Source of the DNA: Muribaculaceae bacterium
Lineage (GTDB): Bacteria > Bacteroidota > Bacteroidia > Bacteroidales > Muribaculaceae
Assembly (NCBI GenBank): GCA_029051445.1
Contig: JAIDKP010000014.1
Location: forward strand, 1-12,476
Direction: 5' to 3'
Length of the DNA stretch: 12,476 bases
Shown: positions 1 to 6,239 of the stretch, piece by piece
How the letters are laid out: every line of letters begins with the position of its first letter
Position numbering within the stretch: position 1 is the first letter of the stretch
Translations under genes and position numbers: made by a program
The notes under the pieces: generated by a model
The model's input: the letters and a program-made list of their open reading frames with translations, nothing else
Database searches by the model: none
What the model was told of the DNA's origin: nothing

Positions 1-129
1 ACTTTCCGCCCACGCCAGCAAGGCTACGGCAAAACAACATTCATTTCTATAATTTTCTCAACCGCACGCCAGCCACCAAGTACTCTTCATGTCTATAAGA
101 GACGCTGGCAAGCACAAAACTGAAAGAAA
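1..129 (+). promoter_or_regulatory. leader/intergenic region upstream of rplT
   Basis: No protein gene is recognised here. All three forward frames were read, and none ends like ribosomal protein L35, the gene normally found just upstream of rplT. The stretch is therefore probably the rpmI-rplT spacer. It contains GCCAGC twice (14-19 and 68-73) and the complementary GCTGGC at 104-109, so either upstream copy could pair with the downstream copy and form a hairpin just before the start codon. In other bacteria L20 represses its own operon by binding mRNA structure, so this is a plausible but unproven place for such control. No TAnnTTTG promoter box was seen, which fits transcription from upstream. 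Confidence 0.35.
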
Positions 130-480
130 ATGCCAAGATCAGTCAATCATGTGGCCTCTCGCGAGCGTCGCAAGAAGATCCTCAAACTCACCCGCGGCTA
201 CTTTGGCGCACGTAAAAATGTCTGGACTGTCGCCAAGAACACATGGGAAAAAGGTCTGACCTACGCCTATCGCGACCGCAAGAACAAAAAGCGTAACTTC
301 CGTGCTCTCTGGATCCAGCGCATCAATGCCGCTGCACGTCTCGAGGATCTTTCATACTCTCGCCTGATGGGTCTTATCCACAAGGCAGGTATCGAGATCA
401 ACCGCAAGGTGCTCGCCGATCTTGCTGTCAACAATCCTGCCGCATTCAAGGCTATTGTCGACAAAGTCAAGAACGCATAA
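130..480 (+). CDS. rplT: 50S ribosomal protein L20
   Basis: The product is ribosomal protein L20, which binds 23S rRNA early in assembly of the large ribosomal subunit. The 116-residue length is normal for the family. The N-terminus ([19 protein letters not shown]) has the typical basic, extended RNA-binding arm with the RGYFGARKN segment after it. The globular C-terminal half carries the family-typical [14 protein letters not shown] and [24 protein letters not shown] segments (residues about 57-100). The ATG follows an A-rich GAAAGAAA stretch, and starting here gives the canonical MPRS N-terminus. In most bacteria rplT closes an infC-rpmI-rplT operon, and the strong terminator right after the stop agrees with it being last. 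In many species L20 also acts as an autorepressor of its operon; a repeat in the leader could be relevant. Confidence 0.98.
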   Translation: MPRSVNHVASRERRKKILKLTRGYFGARKNVWTVAKNTWEKGLTYAYRDRKNKKRNFRALWIQRINAAARLEDLSYSRLMGLIHKAGIEINRKVLADLAVNNPAAFKAIVDKVKNA

Positions 481-497
481 GGCGTCAGGCTTTAGAT

Positions 498-540
498 AAA
501 AAAACGTCGTTCCTTACCGGGGACGGCGTTTTTTGTTCTT
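498..540 (+). terminator. rho-independent terminator of rplT
   Basis: A 15-bp stem pairs 499-513 (AAAAAACGTCGTTCC) with 520-534 (GGGACGGCGTTTTTT) around the six-base loop TTACCG. All positions pair, two of them as G·U, and the 3' arm ends in six T. It begins 18 bases after the rplT stop codon. The A-tract on the 5' side means it could also work in reverse for transcripts arriving on the other strand. Confidence 0.92.
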
Positions 541-561
541 GTGGCGGTCGCACTCTGAAGT

Positions 562-600
562 GGGAGTCGCCGGAGCTTCCTCCTGACTCCGGTGACTCCC
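562..600. repeat. strong 14-bp inverted repeat in the rplT 3' region
   Basis: GGGAGTCGCCGGAG (562-575) is the reverse complement of CTCCGGTGACTCCC (587-600) except for one position that still pairs as G·U. The loop is CTTCCTCCTGA. No T-tract follows on either strand, so it is not a simple terminator. A small CACT/AGTG hairpin (551-562) sits directly before it. It could be part of an extended rplT 3' UTR, a small RNA, or a short palindromic repeat element. Nothing in one copy can tell these apart. Confidence 0.7.
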
Positions 601-626
601 TGTGGCGTGTGTAGTATAGTATTGCC

Positions 627-673
627 GCGACGGTGCCGGCAGTTGTCGTTGCCATTCGCTGTCGCTTTTTTTT
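627..673 (+). terminator. possible second terminator downstream of rplT
   Basis: GCGAC (627-631) pairs with GTCGC (661-665), enclosing an inner GGCAG/TTGCC helix (638-642 with 649-653, one G·U) across an internal loop. Eight T residues follow at 666-673. The helices are short, so the evidence is moderate. With the hairpin at 562-600 it could delimit a small + strand RNA of about 130 nt or back up the main rplT terminator. No promoter box was found between 498 and 600 to support an independent transcript. Confidence 0.45.
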
Positions 674-846
674 GTCAGGATATAATCATGATCAACGCTA
701 TAGCCAGAATTATTATAATCCCGGTATAAAGCCATGCTTCGGTACTGATTTCAGGTCGTTTCAAAATGTGTTGGGTATTTCTGTCGCCGCATCGTGTGGC
801 CTGTCGTAGCGGTGTGTTACTGTTTCAGATTCTGTTTAAGGCATAT

Positions 847-893
847 AAAAAAAGGTGAGCCACTTTCAGGTCATCTCCATGTGCGGCCTCACC
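847..893 (-). terminator. terminator of the - strand ncRNA
   Basis: Read on the - strand, GGTGAGGCC (893-885) pairs with GGCTCACC (861-854) with one bulged base, and the 3' arm is followed at once by seven T (853-847). The loop is long, 23 nt. Leftward there is no - strand gene before rplT, so the terminator ends a free-standing transcript, not a gene leader. Confidence 0.75.
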
Positions 894-1096
894 ACAAGGC
901 TCAATAAGTAAGATAACACGAAACAGCAACTCACCGTGAACTGTATATTCGTGATCTTACGGATATGCAGGCACGTGAGAAGCGTTTTCGAGCGTCTTCG
1001 ACTTATTGATAATGGCAAGGTGGTGATTTGCACATGTCGAAGGAAGCTGAAAAACCTTCCTGTATATGTCTTGTCTTGAACCGAAAGGTCAAAGAC
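847..1096 (-). ncRNA. structured non-coding RNA, probable Bacteroidales-1 RNA
   Basis: A - strand RNA of about 250 nt is inferred from a -7 box (1107-1100), a T7-tailed terminator (893-847) and ordered helices. From the 5' end these are: GTCTT...AAGAC hairpin (1096-1073, TTTC loop, one mismatch); AGGAAG/CTTCCT (1061-1056 with 1046-1041); a seven-bp closing helix TCAATAA/TTATTGA (1009-1003 with 907-901) that encloses a GAAGACG...CGCTTC hairpin (about 999-979) and a strong interrupted hairpin GTAAGAT...ATCTTAC (960-908). No open frame here looks like protein. Established knowledge: the Bacteroidales-1 RNA motif is a promoter- and terminator-bounded RNA of Bacteroidales, often found near the L20 gene. 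The location, strand logic and ends agree. A link of that motif to 6S RNA has been suggested as I recall, but I cannot show it here. Family identity was not tested against a covariance model. Confidence 0.72.
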
Positions 1097-1099
1097 ACA

Positions 1100-1107
1100 C
1101 AAATATA
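1100..1107 (-). promoter_or_regulatory. -7 box TATATTTG of the ncRNA promoter
   Basis: TATATTTG on the - strand matches the Bacteroidota -7 consensus TAnnTTTG exactly. The expected start point about 4-7 bases downstream coincides with G1096, the first base of the 5' hairpin. A clear -33 TTTG is not visible; the nearest candidate is TTTTCG around 1127-1122. Confidence 0.6.
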
Positions 1108-1286
1108 CGAAGAATATTTGACGAAAAGAAGGGCGTAAACCGGATTTGACCGGCTCGTACTTTGTCAGAGCCTTTTGTAAAGGGCATGAAACAAAAACAT
1201 CTTGAAATACAGCTCTTGCTGGACGCGGAAAGTGCATTGCCGACGCAATGGCCACAGAGCATCTTCGTTTCGTAAAATTAATTCAT

Positions 1287-1294
1287 TATCTTTG
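1287..1294 (+). promoter_or_regulatory. -7 box TATCTTTG of the FNT channel gene
   Basis: TATCTTTG is an exact TAnnTTTG match. TTCG (1264-1267) or TTTC (1268-1271) are the only -33 candidates, 19 or 15 bases away. The predicted start point is about 1298-1302, at or just before the ATG at 1303, so the message would be leaderless or nearly so. Confidence 0.6.
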
Positions 1295-1302
1295 TAGGTA
1301 AT

Positions 1303-1920
1303 ATGGAAAAGATTACTCGTGCGTTTCTGGCAGGTGTGTGCATCGCTATCGCGGGTACCGCCTATCTGAATGTCGGTGGCCCGACAGGAATGGTAATGTT
1401 TGCGTTCGGACTCATTGTCGTTGTCGCATTCAAGTACCTGCTTTTTACCGGCCGTTCGGGCTATACGTGGGGTGAAGGCTATGGCGGTCTTGCGCTGATG
1501 CTCTTCTGGAATCTTGTAGGTTGTATTGCAGTGGCTTCGGTGACCGGTGTCGGCGACGTCGCCGCTAAGAGTCAGGACATCATCATGGCGCGTCTCGCGT
1601 CGGGGCCGGTGCGTTGCGGACTGATGTCGATAGGCTGCGGATTTATCATGACTGCTGCGGTCAGAGGATATAACGAGCATGGCACGTGGCTGCCGTTGCT
1701 TTTCGGTGTTCCGGCGTTCATAGCGTGCGGATTTCCGCATTGCGTGGCCGACGGCTATTATCTCGCGGCCTCTGGTCTGACGTTCTTTCTGGAAAACCTG
1801 CGCGCCATAGTGCCTTTCTATTGCAGTATTGTCGTCGGTAATTATCTGGGCTGCAATCTGTATCGTCTGGCCGAGCCTTCGATGCTGCGTGTAGTGGCGA
1901 AGGAGAGAAGCGGAATTTAA
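1303..1920 (+). CDS. compact formate/nitrite transporter (FNT/FocA-NirC) family protein
   Basis: This is probably an inner-membrane channel for small monovalent anions of the formate/nitrite type. The 205 residues are very hydrophobic and can hold the six FNT helices. Segments align by eye with FocA: FLAGVCIAIAGTAY (8-21) with the first helix; FAFGLIVVVAFKYLLFTG (33-50) with the FSLGL...ADLFTS region; FWNLVGC (68-74) with FGNLVGA; GFPHCVAD (143-150) with the GFEHxxAN element that carries the pore histidine (here H146); and VGNYLG (178-183) with the final GNIIGG motif. It is shorter than FocA (about 285 residues) because loops and termini are trimmed. The Asn after the pore His is replaced by Asp (D150). 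The substrate cannot be told; formate is plausible for an anaerobic fermenter. The start is set by the -7 box immediately upstream. Confidence 0.85.
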   Translation: MEKITRAFLAGVCIAIAGTAYLNVGGPTGMVMFAFGLIVVVAFKYLLFTGRSGYTWGEGYGGLALMLFWNLVGCIAVASVTGVGDVAAKSQDIIMARLASGPVRCGLMSIGCGFIMTAAVRGYNEHGTWLPLLFGVPAFIACGFPHCVADGYYLAASGLTFFLENLRAIVPFYCSIVVGNYLGCNLYRLAEPSMLRVVAKERSGI

Positions 1921-1978
1921 AAAAAAGTTAAGTGGCCGATTAAACTCCGTGCCCAAAATAGAGTCTATAAAGTGTAGT

Positions 1979-1992
1979 CCCCTTGAAAGGGG
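1979..1992 (+). other. small hairpin in the leader of the anti-sigma-like gene
   Basis: CCCC (1979-1982) and GGGG (1989-1992) flank TTGAAA, giving a five-bp stem with a TGAA loop if T1983 pairs with A1988. There is no T-tract, so it is a poor terminator. It lies 24 bases before the favoured GTG start of the next gene and may act in the 5' leader or simply separate it from the channel gene. Confidence 0.4.
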
Positions 1993-2015
1993 TATCACGA
2001 CAAAAACTCGGAACA

Positions 2016-2468
2016 GTGGAAAATAAATTCAAAAATATAAGCCGGGGCACCGGGGAGAAGCTTCCCGAGGTGTTGGAGCGTATAGGCAGAAACGACGGCA
2101 TGACAGTGCCCGACAACTATTTTGCCGATTTCGCCGCCCGTATGGAGGGGATGTTGCCGCTGAATCTTGAGGCAGAGGCTCCCGAGAAAGCTTATGCGCA
2201 GCAGCGCCGTTCGCTCTGGACCAAAGTGCGTCCCTATGTCTATATGGCCGCAATGTTTGCGGGTGTGTTCTGCATGACAAAGATGTTCGGCCTTATGGGG
2301 CAGACTGATACTCTCGACATGCGCATAGACCGCAATCCGGTTATGATTGCTGCTCTCAGCAATCAGGAATTTGTCGAGGATTATCTCGGCGATTCGATGA
2401 ACGAAAGCGACCTGCTTGATGATATGTGGTCGTCGGGGATGGAGGTTTCTGAATTGGAGGATTTCTAA
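2016..2468 (+). CDS. membrane-anchored anti-sigma-like protein
   Basis: From the GTG at 2016 (MENKFKNISRG...) the protein has 150 residues. A soluble N-terminal part (1-70) contains LPEVLERIGRNDG (16-28) and VPDNYFADF (31-39); the VP-x-x-YF motif is common in Bacteroidota proteins encoded just after ECF sigma factors and treated as putative anti-sigma factors. A single membrane helix follows at about 73-95, then an acidic tail with many Asp/Glu (about 120-150). Alternative starts are TTG at 1983, which lies inside a hairpin, and ATG at 2100, which would remove the IGRNDG segment. It lies 13 bases ahead of the Spy-like gene, so they are surely one transcript. No sigma gene precedes it. The role as a sigma inhibitor is inference from motif and context. 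Confidence 0.65.
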   Translation: MENKFKNISRGTGEKLPEVLERIGRNDGMTVPDNYFADFAARMEGMLPLNLEAEAPEKAYAQQRRSLWTKVRPYVYMAAMFAGVFCMTKMFGLMGQTDTLDMRIDRNPVMIAALSNQEFVEDYLGDSMNESDLLDDMWSSGMEVSELEDF

Positions 2469-2481
2469 GGAAAATATATAA

Positions 2482-3030
2482 ATGAAAGGATTTCAGCTTT
2501 TTTTGTTTGCCATGCTGATCGGACTGCCGATGACGGCTCAGAACCGTGGCGAAAAGCCTGAAGCAGGCAAGGAAAATTTTGAGAAATGGTTTAAGGAAGT
2601 GCGTGAGTTCAAGCATGGTTTCATGGTGAGAGAACTCGGGATAAAAGAGGAACAGAAAGCTGACTTTTTCAGAATTCTCGACAAGATGGAGGACGAATGC
2701 GGTGAAGTGAACCGCAACGCCCGCGACCTTGAGAGACAGGTGCGTGAAAAAGGTGACAAAGCTACTGATGCCGACTATGAGAAGGCTTCAAAGGTTTTCT
2801 TTGAACAGAAGCAGAAGGAAGCGGAAATTGAACTCCGTGCCTATAAAGAATTTCAGAAAGTGCTTACTCCTGAACAGCTTTTCAAACTGAAAAATGCCGA
2901 CTGGAAGTTTTCCAGAGGGCTGATGGAAAAGCATCGGCGTCTGAAGGGAGGCAACAATGGCGATGCCGGGAAACGGGAGCATGAACCGCGGCGCGACAGA
3001 CGTCAGGATTCACCATGTGACGAATTCTGA
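2482..3030 (+). CDS. Spy/CpxP-like periplasmic protein
   Basis: A 182-residue predicted exported protein. Residues 1-19 form a signal peptide (MKGFQLFLFAMLIGLPMTA) with likely cleavage before Q20. The mature part is highly charged and almost all helical. It carries two weak LTxxQ-like elements, LGIKEEQ (52-58) and LTPEQ (128-132), the hallmark of the Spy/CpxP chaperone and stress-sensor family. The C-terminus (about 155-182) is basic, likely disordered, and ends in SPCDEF with a lone cysteine. Spy and CpxP bind unfolded proteins or a sensor kinase in the periplasm; whether this one does is inference. It follows the anti-sigma-like gene by 13 bases, with AAGGAAA just upstream of its ATG. This pairing is common in Bacteroidota envelope-stress modules. 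Confidence 0.7.
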   Translation: MKGFQLFLFAMLIGLPMTAQNRGEKPEAGKENFEKWFKEVREFKHGFMVRELGIKEEQKADFFRILDKMEDECGEVNRNARDLERQVREKGDKATDADYEKASKVFFEQKQKEAEIELRAYKEFQKVLTPEQLFKLKNADWKFSRGLMEKHRRLKGGNNGDAGKREHEPRRDRRQDSPCDEF

Positions 3031-3243
3031 ATACCTGTAAAAAACTTTATGTAGGGTAGGGGAATAACAAACCGGGTTTTGTAAAAACGTATATCGGCCG
3101 ACAGTCGGGAGTGTGCATCGGACAATGCATCTCTGATACTGCCGGAGAGGATACTGGTGTGCCGTAGCGAGACGGCGCAGGCAATCTTTGTTGCCTTGAC
3201 ACAATGACTGGAAGACAGAGAAAATATATAACAACAATATAAG
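3031..3243 (+). promoter_or_regulatory. structured leader of the outer-membrane barrel gene
   Basis: This 213-base gap has no plausible gene. It contains consecutive potential hairpins: TGCAT/ATGCA (about 3115-3130), TGTGCCGT/ACGGCGCA (about 3159-3180, one G·U) and AGGCAA/TTGCCT (3179-3184 with 3191-3196). The hexamer ATACTG occurs twice (about 3136 and 3152). None is followed by a proper T-tract, and no exact TAnnTTTG box is present; AATCTTTG at 3183-3190 is the nearest and is inside the last hairpin. It could be a 5' UTR with post-transcriptional control, or a spacer with an alternative-sigma promoter. Confidence 0.4.
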
Positions 3244-6156
3244 ATGTCAGTAACAATTAAATCGTTAACCGGAAAATGGCTGGTAACAGCGATGATGCTG
3301 CTTGTCGCGTTGTCCGCAGTGGCCTATAATGTGAAAGGCACCGTGGTCGATGCAGGCGACGAGAGCAGTCTGGCCGATGCCACTGTGAGGTTGCTTCATG
3401 CCAAGGACAGCACGTTCTATAAAGGTGCTGCCGCAGATATCAACGGCGTTTTTGAGTTTCAGAATGTGCCTAACGGCAAGTATATCGTTGAGGCGAGTTA
3501 TCTCGGATATGACAAGGCGTATGTTGATGTGACAGTAAAAGGTGCCAATGTCAAGGATGTGAAAGTGGCTCTTACGGAAAGCTCTATTTTGCTTGCCGAG
3601 GCTACTGTCACAGGTGTGAAGACTCCAATCAAGGTTATGCAGGATACGGTGGAATACAATGCCGACAGCTATACGACACAGCCGAACGCGGTTGTTGAGG
3701 ATCTGCTGAAGCGTCTGCCCGGTGTCGAGGTCGACAGCGACGGAGGTATTACCGCCAACGGCAAGACGGTTTCGAAAATTCTTATTGACGGAAAGGAATT
3801 TTTCAGTGATGACCCGAAGGTGGCTTCAAAGAATCTTCCGGTCGACATGGTTGACAAGCTGCAGGTCGTCGACCGCAAAAGTGAGCTTGCGCGGTTGACC
3901 GGGGTTGATGACGGTGATGACGAGACTGTGATCAATCTGACAGTAAAGAAGGGCATGCAGAAAGGATATTTCGGCACCGTGCTTGCCGGATATGGTACAG
4001 ATGACCGCTATACGGTAAATTTCAATCTCAACCGTTTCTGGGACGGCAACCAGATCACTTTGCTCGGCAACGCCAATAACATCAACGAACTCGGATTTAC
4101 CGACAGTAACGGTAACCGCTTCATGCGTTTCGGCGGTAACCGTGGTATCAATAACTCGCAGGCGTTCGGTCTGAATTTCAATGTAGGTAAAGAGGAGATC
4201 TTCAGAGTCGGCGGTAATGTGATGTACAGCCACAGTGACCGAAACACACGCACCCGTCAGAATCGCGAATATCTCCTTGACGAGGACTCATATACTACAA
4301 GTTCGCTGAACGATGCGACCGACAAGGGGCATAATGTACGTGCTGATTTTCGTGTTGAATGGAATCCGGATTCGTTCAATAAACTTGATTTCCGTCCGCG
4401 TTTCTCATATAATACCAATGACTCGTGGCAGGATAATTTCAGTAATGTGGAGGGCAAGAACCAAAATCTTATCAGATCAATCTCCGACGGTGATTCCTAT
4501 GAGTTTGGCGGACGACTGATATACAATCATAATTTCCGGCAGAAGCGCGGGCGTTCGTTCTCGGTATTCGGAAACTACTCGATGAGCAATGTGCACGAGT
4601 ATTCCACCGATTACAGCTACTATAAGTATCTGCAGGAGATGACCGAGGAAGATGCTGACGAATGGCAGTCCTATGAGCAGTACACTAAAAACCATACATG
4701 GAGCAACTCGGTTGGCGGACGTCTCAGCTGGACGGAGCCGATCGGAGATGTGAAGAACGGAAACTTCCTGACATTTTCCTACAATGCTACGATGCGCTGG
4801 AACGATGCCGATAAATTTGTCTCGCAGCTCAATGCCGAGTCGCTGAGTGCCGATTCATTCTGGGACTATATACTCAACGGTACTGTTTACAAAGTGCCGC
4901 AGCCGATATGGGGCAACAGCGAAGTCCAGCCGATGGACGATCTGTCAAGCCAATACCGCTATAAGTATTTCAATCAGGAGGTTCGTGCCGGTTATAAGAA
5001 GGTGAGCAAAAACATGAATTTTGAGGCCGGACTCGCTCTTGTACCGCAGATGTCGTCGGGAAAAGAGTTGACAGGCTCCAAGGCATCGATTCCTGAAAAG
5101 TGGTACTGGAACTATGCTCCGTTCCTGCGTTATCGCTACAAATGGAGTGGAATGCGCTCGCTCCAGATCATGTACAATGGTCGCACAAGCACTCCGTCAA
5201 TGCGCCAGTTGCAGCCTGTCGCCGATACGTCTGATCCCTTGAATATCATCCAGGGTAACCCTAACCTGAGCCCGTCGTTCAACCATGGCATGAACATACG
5301 TTTTCAGGATTTTAATGCCGAAACCCAGCGTTCGGTCATGTTGATGGGAGATTTTTCTCTGACGCAGAACTCTATCGTGTCGCGTGTGGATTATAATACG
5401 GCTACCGGAGCACGCACAACAAACTACGAGAACGTAAATGGTGTGTGGAGCGGACGTCTTATGAATATGTTTTCAATGCCTTTCCGGAATAAAAACTGGC
5501 AGTTCAGCAACAATATATTCACCAACTTCAATCAGAACGTAGGTTTCCAGCAGATTCAGGGGCAGAGTCTCGCGCAGAAAAACACATCGCGCTCGCTCAT
5601 GCTTGCCGAGAGTTTCTCTATTGCATACCGTCCTAACAATCTGGAGCTTTCGCTTCGTCCGAGCTATCGTCTGCAAAAGACATGGAACACACTGACAATG
5701 ACCAACAGCAATATGCTGATACATAATTATGGCGGTATGTTCAATGGAACATGGTACACAAATTGGGGACTTGTGCTGAGCAGTGATCTCAACTATACGG
5801 CATCATCGGGATATTCGGCAGGATATGACCAGAACTACTGGATGTGGAACGCGCAGATCGCCTACCAGTTTCTTGCAGGTAAATCGGCCACGATCGCACT
5901 TAAAGTTTATGACCTTCTGCAGCAGAACCAGAATGTGCAACGTAGTGTGACTGCCAACTACATCGATGATACGGAGTATAACTCTCTGACCCGTTACTTT
6001 ATGGTGACATTCACCTATCGCTTCAATACATTTGGCAAGAATAAACCCAAAGGGGCTATGGAAGGTCCCGCACAAGGTCCCGGCGGCCCCGGCGGGCGTC
6101 CGATGGGTCCCCCTCCCGGCGGTGGTGGTTTTGGCGGCGGACGAGGCCGTTTCTAA
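3244..6156 (+). CDS. outer-membrane beta-barrel protein, TonB-receptor-like (OMP_b-brl_3 type)
   Basis: A 970-residue predicted outer-membrane protein. Residues 1-27 are a signal peptide (cleavage after SAVA). Residues 28-110 form a carboxypeptidase-regulatory-like beta-sandwich domain (VKGTVVDA, SLADATVRLL, NGVFEFQNVPNGKYIVEASYLGY). Residues about 120-225 resemble a TonB-receptor plug (VVEDLLKRLPGVEVDSDGG, KILIDGKEFFSDDP). The remainder is a barrel with the family's SDPLNIIQGNPNL region and a terminal FMVTFTYRF strand. A 39-residue tail (932-970) rich in Gly, Pro and Arg follows and would lie in the periplasm. It is not paired with a SusD gene, so it is not a classic glycan-uptake SusC. The family is often linked to envelope stress or surface remodelling; the ligand is unknown. 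Upstream anti-sigma-like and Spy-like genes suggest co-regulation. Confidence 0.88.
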   Translation: MSVTIKSLTGKWLVTAMMLLVALSAVAYNVKGTVVDAGDESSLADATVRLLHAKDSTFYKGAAADINGVFEFQNVPNGKYIVEASYLGYDKAYVDVTVKGANVKDVKVALTESSILLAEATVTGVKTPIKVMQDTVEYNADSYTTQPNAVVEDLLKRLPGVEVDSDGGITANGKTVSKILIDGKEFFSDDPKVASKNLPVDMVDKLQVVDRKSELARLTGVDDGDDETVINLTVKKGMQKGYFGTVLAGYGTDDRYTVNFNLNRFWDGNQITLLGNANNINELGFTDSNGNRFMRFGGNRGINNSQAFGLNFNVGKEEIFRVGGNVMYSHSDRNTRTRQNREYLLDEDSYTTSSLNDATDKGHNVRADFRVEWNPDSFNKLDFRPRFSYNTNDSWQDNFSNVEGKNQNLIRSISDGDSYEFGGRLIYNHNFRQKRGRSFSVFGNYSMSNVHEYSTDYSYYKYLQEMTEEDADEWQSYEQYTKNHTWSNSVGGRLSWTEPIGDVKNGNFLTFSYNATMRWNDADKFVSQLNAESLSADSFWDYILNGTVYKVPQPIWGNSEVQPMDDLSSQYRYKYFNQEVRAGYKKVSKNMNFEAGLALVPQMSSGKELTGSKASIPEKWYWNYAPFLRYRYKWSGMRSLQIMYNGRTSTPSMRQLQPVADTSDPLNIIQGNPNLSPSFNHGMNIRFQDFNAETQRSVMLMGDFSLTQNSIVSRVDYNTATGARTTNYENVNGVWSGRLMNMFSMPFRNKNWQFSNNIFTNFNQNVGFQQIQGQSLAQKNTSRSLMLAESFSIAYRPNNLELSLRPSYRLQKTWNTLTMTNSNMLIHNYGGMFNGTWYTNWGLVLSSDLNYTASSGYSAGYDQNYWMWNAQIAYQFLAGKSATIALKVYDLLQQNQNVQRSVTANYIDDTEYNSLTRYFMVTFTYRFNTFGKNKPKGAMEGPAQGPGGPGGRPMGPPPGGGGFGGGRGRF

Positions 6157-6182
6157 AAGCCTTTCATAACTATATATATAAT

Positions 6183-6216
6183 GAAAGCGCCCGTGGCTAT
6201 GGCTGCGGGCGCTTTC
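6183..6216. terminator. bidirectional terminator between convergent genes
   Basis: GAAAGCGCCCG (6183-6193) and CGGGCGCTTTC (6206-6216) form a perfect 11-bp stem around a 12-base loop. It lies 26 bases after the + strand barrel gene and 23 bases after the - strand LamG-EEP gene. Each strand has TTTC at the end of its 3' arm; the - strand continues into an AT-rich run, while the + strand lacks a long T-tract. Confidence 0.82.
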
Positions 6217-6239
6217 TGTGTCGTATCGCGAGGTATAGG

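Noticed and set aside
514..735. Open - strand frame of 73 codons after rplT
   Set aside because: It overlaps the rplT terminator and the 562-600 hairpin, and has a low-complexity, charged translation without family resemblance.
1152..1185. GGCTC/GAGCC hairpin followed by TTTT as a + strand terminator
   Set aside because: The stem is only five bp, the T run is four, and the same bases form a competing CCTTT/AAAGG hairpin. No + strand transcript is known to arrive there.
866..1255. Open - strand frame of 129 codons in the rplT-FNT gap
   Set aside because: The translation has no domain-like character, and the frame runs across the ncRNA promoter, hairpins and part of its terminator. Structure and regulatory signals explain the region better.
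1165..1998. Long - strand frame (277 codons) opposite the FNT gene
   Set aside because: The translation is rich in His, Arg and Thr and resembles no family, whereas the + strand gives a clear six-helix channel. It is the antisense shadow.
1983..2015. TTG at 1983 as start of the anti-sigma-like gene
   Set aside because: It lies inside a GC hairpin and adds 11 residues without any visible conserved character. GTG at 2016 gives a natural N-terminus.
3010..3256. Two overlapping - strand frames (75 and 69 codons) in the barrel-gene leader
   Set aside because: They have no recognisable composition or promoter, and lie over a structured leader. They are chance open frames.
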